A DNA stretch of 64,000 nt from Pseudomonas arcuscaelestis (GTDB taxonomy: Bacteria; Pseudomonadota; Gammaproteobacteria; Pseudomonadales; Pseudomonadaceae): NCBI RefSeq assembly GCF_016881005.1, contig NZ_JACOPV010000002.1, forward strand, positions 372,001 through 436,000, read 5' to 3'. Position 1 is the stretch's first letter. The number at the start of each line of letters is the position of its first letter. A program made the position numbers and the translations under genes. Of the stretch, positions 55,190-62,801 are shown piece by piece. A model generated the notes under the pieces. That model had not been told where the DNA came from. It was given only the letters and a program-made list of their open reading frames with translations, and did no database searches.

Positions 55190-55894
55190 TCAAACGCTGC
55201 GGGTCACGCCGCCATCGACCTTGATGTTCTGCCCAGTGATGTAGGCAGCGCCGTCACTGGCGAGAAACGCAATGGTGGCCGCGATTTCCTCGCTGGTGCC
55301 ATAGCGCTTGAGCGGCACGCTGTCGCGACGTTGCTCAGTGCCCGGCAGGCTATCGATCCATCCAGGGAGCACATTATTGATACGTACATTATCCCCAGCG
55401 AAGGTATCGGCGAAAATTTTGCTGAACGCGGCCAAGCCTGCGCGCAATACAGCGGACGTCGGGAACAGCTCACTGGGTTCGAACGCCCAGGCGGTGGAAA
55501 TGTTGATGATCACTCCGCCCTTCTGACGTTGCATGTAGGGGGTCACCAGGCGCGTTGGACGAATGACATTGAGCAGATACGTGTCCATGCCTTTGTGCCA
55601 GTCTTCGTCGCTGATTTCCAGAATCGGTGCGCGCGGGCCATGGCCGGCGCTGTTGACCAGCACATCGATACGGCCCCACTTATCCACCACAGCATCGACA
55701 AGGCGTTGCAGGTCTGCAATTGACTGGTTGCTGCCGGTTACACCAATGCCGCCGAGTTCGGCAGCCAACGCCTCACCCTTGCCCGAAGAAGACAGAATGC
55801 CGACCTTGAAACCATCGGCGGCCAAACGTCGTGCTGCTGCCGCGCCCATACCGCTGCCGCCGGCCGTGATGATCGCAACTTTTTCTACTGACAT
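55190..55894 (-). CDS. SDR-family protein with altered active site
   Basis: A 234-residue SDR. The cofactor motif TAGGSGMGAA and LVNSAGHG are intact and the serine of INISTAW is present. The expected Tyr-x-x-x-Lys is not: the segment reads LFPTSAVLRAGLAAF, with Phe where Tyr should be and no lysine at +4. It may belong to a small SDR subgroup with another mechanism, or act as a binding protein. It lies downstream of a LysR gene on the same strand. Confidence 0.82.
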   Translation of the reverse strand: MSVEKVAIITAGGSGMGAAAARRLAADGFKVGILSSSGKGEALAAELGGIGVTGSNQSIADLQRLVDAVVDKWGRIDVLVNSAGHGPRAPILEISDEDWHKGMDTYLLNVIRPTRLVTPYMQRQKGGVIINISTAWAFEPSELFPTSAVLRAGLAAFSKIFADTFAGDNVRINNVLPGWIDSLPGTEQRRDSVPLKRYGTSEEIAATIAFLASDGAAYITGQNIKVDGGVTRSV

Positions 55895-55993
55895 ACTGCC
55901 TCCAGATATTGAAATGCTGATTGCTTAAGTGCCTTAACCTTAGCAGCAGCCTTCACCAGGAGGGAGACAGCGAAACTTTACGCTTTCAGTAGA

Positions 55994-56887
55994 TTAACTA
56001 TCGCCAGCTTGGATCTTGAGCCAATCCTTCACAATACTTAATGATTCGGGCTGCTGAATCTTCCGTGGCCGGACCAGATAAAACGACTTCTCGACGGTGA
56101 GTTGCTGGGCAAACACCTGCACAAGCCTGCCGGCGACGATGTCATCGTGGACGAAGGCCGCACTGGCCAACGCGATGCCCTGCCCACTAATGGCCGCTTC
56201 AATGGCTAACGAGGTCTGGTTGAATCGCAGGTTTTTGGCCGTTGGCTGTGCATGTTGCGGGAATAGTTCTGCAAGGAACTGCGGCCAGAAGTTATGGGCA
56301 TCATGAAGCATGATGAAATCTTGAAGCTGCTCAAAGCTGACGGTGGCTGCGACGCCTTCAAACAACGTTGGGCTGGCTACCGCAACGATGCGCTGCTCCA
56401 TCAGCAACTCGCTATTGAGGCCCGCCCCGAATGCTGAATTGCCATAGCGCACGGCAATATCTACGCCATCGGTGCTGAAGTGGGAAAGACGATCGGTAGC
56501 CAGCACGCGCAAGTCGATATCCGGATAACTCAGTGCAAAACTGCCAAGCCTGGGAATGAGCCATTTAGAAGCAAAGGTAGGTGTCACGCTAACCGTCAGG
56601 TGAGCCGCCTGGGGCCTGAGCAGGCGTGTTGCCTCATTGATCATGGCCAACGCACTGCGAATGTTGCCGCTGTAGCCCAGGCCCGCGTCGGTCAACGCAA
56701 GGCCCCGGGGCATACGTTCAAACAAACGCAGATCCAGACTCGCCTCCAGCCCGCGTATCTGCTGAGCAACCGCTGCCTGGGTAACGCCCAGCTCCTCGGC
56801 CGCTAGGCGGAAGTTCAAATGGCGAGCCACTACTTCAAAAACACGCAGCGCGTTAAGCGATGGCAATTGAGGAAAACCGTCTGACAT
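55994..56887 (-). CDS. LysR-family regulator, GcvA-like
   Basis: A 297-residue LysR protein of the GcvA subgroup, with the head LPSLNALRVFEVVARHLNF and helix-turn-helix RLAAEELGVTQAAVAQQI. It is divergent from the EamA transporter gene, with a perfect ATGAAAATTTTCAT palindrome 24 bp before its start. The transporter is the probable target; the SDR gene downstream could be too. Confidence 0.87.
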   Translation of the reverse strand: MSDGFPQLPSLNALRVFEVVARHLNFRLAAEELGVTQAAVAQQIRGLEASLDLRLFERMPRGLALTDAGLGYSGNIRSALAMINEATRLLRPQAAHLTVSVTPTFASKWLIPRLGSFALSYPDIDLRVLATDRLSHFSTDGVDIAVRYGNSAFGAGLNSELLMEQRIVAVASPTLFEGVAATVSFEQLQDFIMLHDAHNFWPQFLAELFPQHAQPTAKNLRFNQTSLAIEAAISGQGIALASAAFVHDDIVAGRLVQVFAQQLTVEKSFYLVRPRKIQQPESLSIVKDWLKIQAGDS

Positions 56888-56910
56888 GGCAATGGAATTT
56901 CTATCGGGTT

Positions 56911-56924
56911 ATGAAAATTTTCAT
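56911..56924. promoter_or_regulatory. palindrome between LysR and EamA genes
   Basis: ATGAAAATTTTCAT is a perfect 14-bp dyad of LysR-box type in the 169-bp divergent spacer. An AACCCGT (57013-57019) and ACGGGTT (57045-57051) pair could also fold just before the transporter start and cover its ribosome binding region. Confidence 0.45.
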
Positions 56925-57056
56925 GCCTCTCTCACGCCTGGGCAAGGTTGTTAACCTGACCGGGCTCAAAAGAGTCACTGTGCCGAGGCTACCCTCTGAG
57001 AATAATTAAAAAAACCCGTGCCAGTAGAAAACCGATATCCACTAACGGGTTCTCTC

Positions 57057-57992
57057 ATGAAAAAGACCGCTGTCGCTGCCTTCATCTTCCTCGGCGTGGT
57101 GTGGGGCAGTAATTTCATCTTCGTCAAATGGGCTGCGCAGCTTATTTCGCCATTGCAAATCACCTTGTTGCGGGTGTTGTTCGGCTTCTTGCCCGTGCTG
57201 GCTTATGCCGTCAGCACCGGAGCCCTGAAGCGCAGTCACTGGCGGCATGCTCACCATTTTCTAGCGATGTCACTGCTGGCAACCGCTGTGTACTACTTTG
57301 CTTTCGCCAAAGGCACCGCATTACTCGATACGGGCATTGCCGGGATGTTGGGGGGTGCGATACCCCTGTTCACTTTCCTGTGCGCCTGGTTGTTTCTGCG
57401 CAGCGAGCAGATCAATACAGTGAAGACACTGGGCATCGCGCTAGGCTTTGCTGGCATTCTAATCGTGGCCAGGCCGTGGTCCTCACAAGGGGTGATTAGT
57501 CCGGCTGGCATTTGCTACATGATTTTCGGTGCGTTGAGCGTGGGTGGCTCTTTCGTCTACGCGAAACGGTTCTTGAGCCCGCTGGGCCTACCCGCTGCAG
57601 CCCTCACCACCTACCAGATTGGCGTTGCGCTTTTCCTGCTGTTGCTCGTTACGCCTCTTGATGGCATCGAAGTGGTCTTCTTGAACCCGCGTGCCGGGGT
57701 TGGCCTGGTGGTCGGTTTAGGACTGCTGGGCACCGGCGCTGCCTACCTTGCCTATTACTACATTGTCGAGGCATTTGGCGCATTGACCGCCTCAGCCGTG
57801 ACCTATATCCCACCCGTTGTGGCGCTGCTGATTGGCGCAGCGATTGGTGAGCCCATAACGACGGGCTCCTGGATTGCGGCGGGGCTTATCTTGGCCGGCG
57901 TAGCGCTGGTGCAACTTCACGCCCAAATCCACAAATCTCGCGACGTCGGCAGCGCTGGTGTTGTCGATGTATTGAGATCGCGTGGCGGTTAG
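57057..57992 (+). CDS. EamA-family (DMT) exporter
   Basis: A 311-residue inner-membrane protein with about ten transmembrane segments and two EamA repeats (FLGVVWGSNFIFVKWA, and ALSVGGSFVYAKRFL). Members export amino acids, metabolites or drugs. The ATG at 57057 (MKKTAVAAF) is chosen though its ribosome binding site is weak. The stop codon overlaps the convergent MFS stop (57989-57992). Substrate unknown. Confidence 0.88.
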   Translation: MKKTAVAAFIFLGVVWGSNFIFVKWAAQLISPLQITLLRVLFGFLPVLAYAVSTGALKRSHWRHAHHFLAMSLLATAVYYFAFAKGTALLDTGIAGMLGGAIPLFTFLCAWLFLRSEQINTVKTLGIALGFAGILIVARPWSSQGVISPAGICYMIFGALSVGGSFVYAKRFLSPLGLPAAALTTYQIGVALFLLLLVTPLDGIEVVFLNPRAGVGLVVGLGLLGTGAAYLAYYYIVEAFGALTASAVTYIPPVVALLIGAAIGEPITTGSWIAAGLILAGVALVQLHAQIHKSRDVGSAGVVDVLRSRGG

Positions 57993-59251
57993 GTCGCAGC
58001 CTCCAGCCTGCCCATCTGGTTTCGGGACGTAAAAAAGGCCATTACTGCGGCGAGTGTCAGCAAAATGGCGCTTGCAAGAAATGTGATGCGATAGCCGCTC
58101 CCGTCGAACAGCAATCCACCGAGAGTAGATCCCAACGCTATGGACAGTTGAATGACTGCCACCATCAGGCCACCACCGGCTTCAGCATCCCTTGGCACCG
58201 ACTTGGCCAACCATGACCACCAGCCCACCGGTGCCGCCGTCGCGATCAGGCCCCACAACCCCAGCAGCACAAAAGCCGCCACAACTTCGCCGCCAAGGAC
58301 GATCAAGGAAAGTGCAAGGGCGGCCATCAGCAGAGGAATACCAATCAGGACGCGGTACATGCCGGTTTTCAGCACAGTGCCGATCAGGATGGTCCCGACA
58401 AAACCCGCCACACCGATGACCAGCAGAATCATCGACAACATGGACACATCTACACCCGTGACGGTTTCCAGGAACGGGCGCAGAAAAGTGAACAAGACAA
58501 ACTGCCCCATGAAGAAAATGCCCACACTCAACATGCCGAAACCGATCAATGGGCTCTTGAGCAATCGAAAGACATTGCCAGCGCCCGCTTTACGCGGCGC
58601 AGCGGGCATGGCTGGCAAGCTGACCCACTGCCAGATCAAGGCAATGATCGCTACCGGGATCAGGCAAAAAAACGCGCCCCGCCAACCGATGACACTCCCC
58701 AGATAACTCCCCAGTGGTGCGGCCACTACGGTTGCCAAAGCGTTGCCGCCGTTGAAGATCGCCAACGCCTTGGGCACGCTGTGCGGCGGTACCAGGCGAA
58801 CGGCCATTGCCGCCGACATCGACCAGAATCCGCCGATCACCACGCCGATCAACGCCCGCCCAATCATGTACACCGTATAGTTTGGCGCCACACCGACCAC
58901 CAGGCCGGATACGCACATAATCCCGGTAAGCATCAGCAGCAGCAACTTGCGATCCATTGAGCCCGCAAGTCTGGAAATCGCCAGGCTTGTCAGCACCGCG
59001 AAGCTGCCGGAGATGGCGATCCCGTACCCGGCCAGCCCTTCACTGACGTGCAGATCCGACGCAATCGGCGTGAGCAAGCTGACCGGCATGAATTCCGAGG
59101 CGATCAGCGCGAATACACACAGTGACATCGCAAAGATGCTACTCCAGTAAGCCGGCATCTCCCCAGCCTCCAGCGTACCGAGGACATCCGAGACATCCGA
59201 GACATCCGAGACATCCGAGACATCCGAGACATCGTGCACTTGAGCCGTCAT
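57989..59251 (-). CDS. AraJ-like MFS efflux protein with tandem-repeat N-terminus
   Basis: A 420-residue, twelve-span major facilitator of the chloramphenicol/arabinose efflux subgroup, with RLAGSMDRKLLLLMLTGIM in the first half and PVGWWSWLAKSVPRDAEAGGG in the second. Residues 7-21 are five DVS units, from five 9-bp copies (59183-59233). GAGG precedes the ATG. Repeat-number slippage would lengthen or shorten the cytoplasmic tail in frame, not switch the gene off. Its neighbour is a twin-arginine hydrolase. Confidence 0.88.
   Translation of the reverse strand: MTAQVHDVSDVSDVSDVSDVSDVLGTLEAGEMPAYWSSIFAMSLCVFALIASEFMPVSLLTPIASDLHVSEGLAGYGIAISGSFAVLTSLAISRLAGSMDRKLLLLMLTGIMCVSGLVVGVAPNYTVYMIGRALIGVVIGGFWSMSAAMAVRLVPPHSVPKALAIFNGGNALATVVAAPLGSYLGSVIGWRGAFFCLIPVAIIALIWQWVSLPAMPAAPRKAGAGNVFRLLKSPLIGFGMLSVGIFFMGQFVLFTFLRPFLETVTGVDVSMLSMILLVIGVAGFVGTILIGTVLKTGMYRVLIGIPLLMAALALSLIVLGGEVVAAFVLLGLWGLIATAAPVGWWSWLAKSVPRDAEAGGGLMVAVIQLSIALGSTLGGLLFDGSGYRITFLASAILLTLAAVMAFFTSRNQMGRLEAAT
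59183..59233. repeat. 9-bp tandem repeat inside an MFS gene
   Basis: GACATCCGA is repeated five times without error, then a sixth copy breaks down. The unit is a multiple of three, so the gene stays in frame whatever the copy number. The perfect identity points to recent expansion or slippage. Confidence 0.9.
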
Positions 59252-59296
59252 AAATAAACCTCTATTCCTATCGTTGTTGACTGGAGCACTGGCCTT

Positions 59297-60442
59297 TTAA
59301 CTAAACACCGCCAGGTGCCGGTTAAAAAAGGCGGTGAGTTTGGCCCAGGGAATCAAGTTCACGCGGTCGTACAGATCCACATGACCCGCGCCTGAAACCC
59401 AGGCCAGCTCCTTGGGTTCGGCGGCGCGCTGATAGGCGTCCTCGCTGAATTCTCTGGAGTGCGCCTGAGTGCCCGCGATGAACAGCAGGGGACGCGGGGA
59501 AATCGTCTCAATATCGTTAAATGGATAGAAATTCACGAACCTGACTTCACTGCTCAACGCGCGGTTTTGCGTCAGTTCCAGTGTTCTGCCAGGAGGGATA
59601 TGAATGCCACGAGGCGTGCGGTAGAAGTCCCAGAACTCACGCGTTACCGGGTCTGCGTCTTTAGCAAGCTGCAACGGCAGATAGTTCAGAAATTGCAGTT
59701 GCCCGCCAGGGAACTCGTCGTGGCGTTGCTCGGCGGCTTTTGCGAGCATGGCCTGGCGCTGCGCGATAGTCACCGAGTGCCCCAGGCCATTACGGGTGAC
59801 GGCGCCCATGTCATAAAGGCTGACGGTGGCCACGGCTTTTAGACGCGGATCCATCTTGGCCGCACTGATGGCAAAGCCACCGCTGCCACAGATACCCAGC
59901 ACGCCTATACGGTTGCGGTCGATAAAGTCCTGCGAGCCCAAGTAGTCAACAGCGGCACTGAATGCATCGGCATATATTTCGGGGGCCACCTGGTTACGAG
60001 GCTGGCCCTCACTCTCACCCCAGAAAGGCAAGTCAATCGCTAGCGTGATGAAGCCTTGCTCTGCCAGCTTTTGCGCATAGAGCATGGAGCTTTGCTCTTT
60101 AACAGCGCCCATGGGATGACCGACGATAATTGCAGCCACGTTAGCGTTTCGGGCCAGACTTAAGGGGGTAACAAGATTACCCACGATCTGAAGATTGTAT
60201 GAGTTCTTGAAGGTCACCTTGCTCACAGTGACCTTGTCGCTTTTATAGAAATTGTCGGCATCTTTCGGCGCGCCTACAGCGTTTTTCACTTCAGCTGCGA
60301 AGGCTGACCCGCCCGCGGCCGAAATGACGCCCAGAGCCGCAATACCGACGCCGGTAACCTTTAAGAACTCGCGTCGGTCAAGCCCCGCACAGACCGAGGC
60401 TTCCGTAGGTACAGGCAGAGTTACAGGTGTCTCGCTCATCAT
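59297..60442 (-). CDS. twin-arginine-exported alpha/beta hydrolase
   Basis: A 381-residue hydrolase. A twin-arginine signal (LDRREFLKVTGVGIAALG) near residue 25 indicates folded export to the periplasm. The fold has a HPMGAVKEQSS stretch, a nucleophile region GICGSGGFAISAAK and late acid and histidine (AGHVDLYDRVN). GGAG precedes the first ATG; a second ATG follows directly. It is divergent from a LysR gene. The relatives I know are annotated as acetylxylan esterase-like or general hydrolases; substrate unknown. Confidence 0.82.
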   Translation of the reverse strand: MMSETPVTLPVPTEASVCAGLDRREFLKVTGVGIAALGVISAAGGSAFAAEVKNAVGAPKDADNFYKSDKVTVSKVTFKNSYNLQIVGNLVTPLSLARNANVAAIIVGHPMGAVKEQSSMLYAQKLAEQGFITLAIDLPFWGESEGQPRNQVAPEIYADAFSAAVDYLGSQDFIDRNRIGVLGICGSGGFAISAAKMDPRLKAVATVSLYDMGAVTRNGLGHSVTIAQRQAMLAKAAEQRHDEFPGGQLQFLNYLPLQLAKDADPVTREFWDFYRTPRGIHIPPGRTLELTQNRALSSEVRFVNFYPFNDIETISPRPLLFIAGTQAHSREFSEDAYQRAAEPKELAWVSGAGHVDLYDRVNLIPWAKLTAFFNRHLAVFS

Positions 60443-60493
60443 CGGTACTCCGTTGCAGATAGGTGGCAGAGCTTGACGGATTAGAGATACTCT

Positions 60494-60510
60494 GATTAGT
60501 AGGCATAATC
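60494..60510. promoter_or_regulatory. LysR-type box between hydrolase and LysR genes
   Basis: GATTA-N7-TAATC contains the ATTA-N7-TAAT (T-N11-A) form of a LysR binding site. It lies 52 bp before the hydrolase start and 29 bp before the LysR start in a 96-bp divergent spacer. Confidence 0.5.
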
Positions 60511-60538
60511 TTCATGCGGTTTTGAGAAAAATTCATTA

Positions 60539-61432
60539 ATGGCCACCACCAAAGTCAATGACCTACAGGCTTTTCTCGCTGTGGCGCGCGATCAAAGTTT
60601 CACAAAAGCGGCCGCCAAACTGGGTGTTACGCCTTCTGCGCTAAGTCATACAATCCGGGCACTTGAGCAAAGACTGGGCATACGCCTGCTGGCCCGCACG
60701 ACACGAAATGTGTCACCAACAGAGGCTGGAGAAAGGTTGATGCGCTCGATCGCTCCGCTTTTTGATCAGATCGCCATTGAGCTGGATGCCTTGAGCGAAT
60801 TGCGGGACAAGCCCAGCGGCACGATCCGTATTTCCTGCACTGACGATCAGATCGAGTTGTGCATTCGGCCGATGCTTGCAGACTTCCTGAAGAACTACCC
60901 AGATATCACATTGGAGTTCTACGTCGACTATGGATTCACCAACGTAGTCGAGGAACGCTTCGATGCTGGAATTCGCATGGGCGAATCAATCAGCAAGGAC
61001 ATGATTGCAGTTCGCATAGGACCGGATTGGCGGTTGGCGGTAGTGGGCTCTGCGGCGTATTTCGAGCGCAAACCTGCACCCTCGACACCCCATGAGCTGA
61101 CGGCCCACGACTGCGTCAATATTCGACACAGACCGTCAGGGGCGATTTACGCCTGGGAGTTTGAACGCGATGGCCAGGCGTTTACGGTTAAGGCAGATGG
61201 CCAACTCGTTTTCAACAGCATCATGCATGTTCTCAATGCTGCCGTTGATGGCATTGGCCTGGCCTACGTACCAGAGGAACTGGTCGCACCGTACCTGGCC
61301 GACGGCCAACTCAAAGAAGTCCTGGCCGATTGGTGTCCCGAATTTCAGGGCTACCATTTGTATTACCCCAACAGGCGCCAGTCCTCTCCCGCATTTTCTG
61401 CATTGGTAGAGGCGCTGAGGTACCGAAGCTGA
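60539..61432 (+). CDS. LysR-family regulator
   Basis: A 297-residue LysR protein, with DNA-binding segment FLAVARDQSFTKAAAKLGVTP and SALSHTIRALEQRLGIRLL; the effector domain includes RISCTDDQIELCIRPMLADF. It is divergent from the exported hydrolase gene and a probable regulator of it. The next 143 bp holds an intergenic repeat-like stretch and no gene. Confidence 0.88.
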   Translation: MATTKVNDLQAFLAVARDQSFTKAAAKLGVTPSALSHTIRALEQRLGIRLLARTTRNVSPTEAGERLMRSIAPLFDQIAIELDALSELRDKPSGTIRISCTDDQIELCIRPMLADFLKNYPDITLEFYVDYGFTNVVEERFDAGIRMGESISKDMIAVRIGPDWRLAVVGSAAYFERKPAPSTPHELTAHDCVNIRHRPSGAIYAWEFERDGQAFTVKADGQLVFNSIMHVLNAAVDGIGLAYVPEELVAPYLADGQLKEVLADWCPEFQGYHLYYPNRRQSSPAFSALVEALRYRS

Positions 61433-61493
61433 ACGTTCTTTTGTTCTCGGTGCGGTAACGCCGGATGGAAGGCTATAGGGTTACTCACAACTG

Positions 61494-61560
61494 GCTGTTT
61501 TCGGCCGATTGCAGCCCTCGACGGCAAGCAGAAACCGGCCAGAAGCGGATATCGAACTGT
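61494..61560. repeat. intergenic repeat-like stretch, copy A
   Basis: CTGTTTTCGGCCGATTGCAGCC and an AGAAACCGGCCAGAAGCGG stretch resemble a short non-coding sequence type seen again at 62577-62660. The role is unknown; the resemblance is by eye only. Confidence 0.35.
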
Positions 61561-61575
61561 CGCGACGTTAGCCCC

Positions 61576-62025
61576 TCAATCAGTCAACTGCCTCTCCATC
61601 GGTTGATAGACCAGCCCGGCAAACTCGCCCACCTCCCCCGCCATCGCAAACCCGTAACGTTCATAAGCGGGCACTGAGGGCAACGACGCCCTGACCGTCA
61701 CCACATGGGCGCTGGCCTGCTCCAGCGCCGCATTCACCAGACGCTTCCCGACGCCGCGACGTTGCCAGCCAGGCGCAACGAACAGCATCGCCACATGGCG
61801 CCCTTCCTTGAGTTCAATCAGCCCCGTCAGGGCTCCGTCTGCCACACACACCAGCATCAGGTTGTCGCCCATCATTCGCTCGGCAAACGCCTGCTGTGCA
61901 GCCACCTTGGCGAACGTCTCCACGCCCTGCGCCGACAGTGAAGGCGCAACCGCCAACGTGAAAGACTCCAGGCAAAGGGCATTAACGCTAGGCAAGTCGT
62001 CGTGAGTCATTTTGCGTATCTGCAT
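61576..62025 (-). CDS. GNAT-family N-acetyltransferase
   Basis: A 149-residue acetyltransferase starting MQIRKMTHDDLPSVNAL. Acetyl-CoA-binding motif A is LFVAPGWQRRGVGKRLVNAA. The ATG at 62025 lies 6 bp after GGAAG; a closer ATG at 62031 abuts it and is less likely. Substrate unknown. It is convergent with the LysR gene and near a GFA-family gene. Confidence 0.87.
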   Translation of the reverse strand: MQIRKMTHDDLPSVNALCLESFTLAVAPSLSAQGVETFAKVAAQQAFAERMMGDNLMLVCVADGALTGLIELKEGRHVAMLFVAPGWQRRGVGKRLVNAALEQASAHVVTVRASLPSVPAYERYGFAMAGEVGEFAGLVYQPMERQLTD

Positions 62026-62106
62026 GGCCATCTTCCGTGATTGAAATGAATGAGTCTCTCATCTCCAAGGCAATTATGGGTCAGCGGTCTGTTCGAGCAA
62101 ACACTG

Positions 62107-62493
62107 TCAGTCGCCTGCTGGCGTGTACCATTGGACTGCGGCATCAGCATGAACATGTTTTTGCGTATCCGCTATGAACGGAGTGTCGAGCGTGCCCAAG
62201 GCTATCGAAACCCAGTCGGCAAACGCCCCTTGTGATCGTGACCAGAACAAGGTCGAACCACACTCCATGCAGAACTCGCGCACAACCGTCTCTGATGAGG
62301 CATAGGCTTTGATGCAGCTCGAACCCGCTAGTATGCGAAGCGCGCTGCGAGGAACACTGCCGTAGGACGCGAACAATGCCCCGTGCCCTTTGCGACACTG
62401 ACTGCAGTGGCAGTGACTGACTGCTTTAGGTGGCTGAGTTAGCGCATACCTGACCGCCGCGCACAAGCAACTTCCCTGATAAATCCCAGCCAT
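62107..62493 (-). CDS. GFA-family (glutathione-dependent formaldehyde-activating-like) protein
   Basis: A 128-residue zinc protein of the GFA/CENP-V family. Cysteine motifs are GSCLCAAVRY, HCHCSQCRKGHG and EFCMECGSTLFW. Formaldehyde-glutathione activation was proposed for the founding member, but most homologues are uncharacterised. The ATG at 62493 (MAGIYQG) has GGATGGG upstream; the longer frame to 62538 is rejected. Confidence 0.85.
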   Translation of the reverse strand: MAGIYQGSCLCAAVRYALTQPPKAVSHCHCSQCRKGHGALFASYGSVPRSALRILAGSSCIKAYASSETVVREFCMECGSTLFWSRSQGAFADWVSIALGTLDTPFIADTQKHVHADAAVQWYTPAGD

Positions 62494-62576
62494 ATCCCAT
62501 CCATGCACGCAAAATAACGCCAGCTTAATCGCCCTCATCCAATCAGTCGACTGACTGCTATTGACCGCTTGTTGTC

Positions 62577-62660
62577 TTCCGCGATCGGCAGCTTTGGGCC
62601 GGTTGCCATCCTACACGACAGGCCGCTTTCGACCCATTGCGGACACTCGCAGAGCCAGGA
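62577..62660. repeat. intergenic repeat-like stretch, copy B
   Basis: Two imperfect copies of a GGCAGCTTTGGGCCGGTTGCC-like unit (the second as GGCCGCTTTCGACCCATTGCG) sit in the 308 bp between the GFA and MFS genes. They resemble the stretch at 61494-61560. No gene is supported in this space. Confidence 0.35.
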
Positions 62661-62801
62661 CGATGGGTAGACCAAGCTTACACCTGGCCGGCACGCATGT
62701 CGGGAGGGCTGCCTTAAGCATTACGCGAGTAAAGGGCGAAGGCAGCTTCTGTAGCTCACGATCAACTTCAACTCGGACACCTCCTATCCAGAAATACACA
62801 T

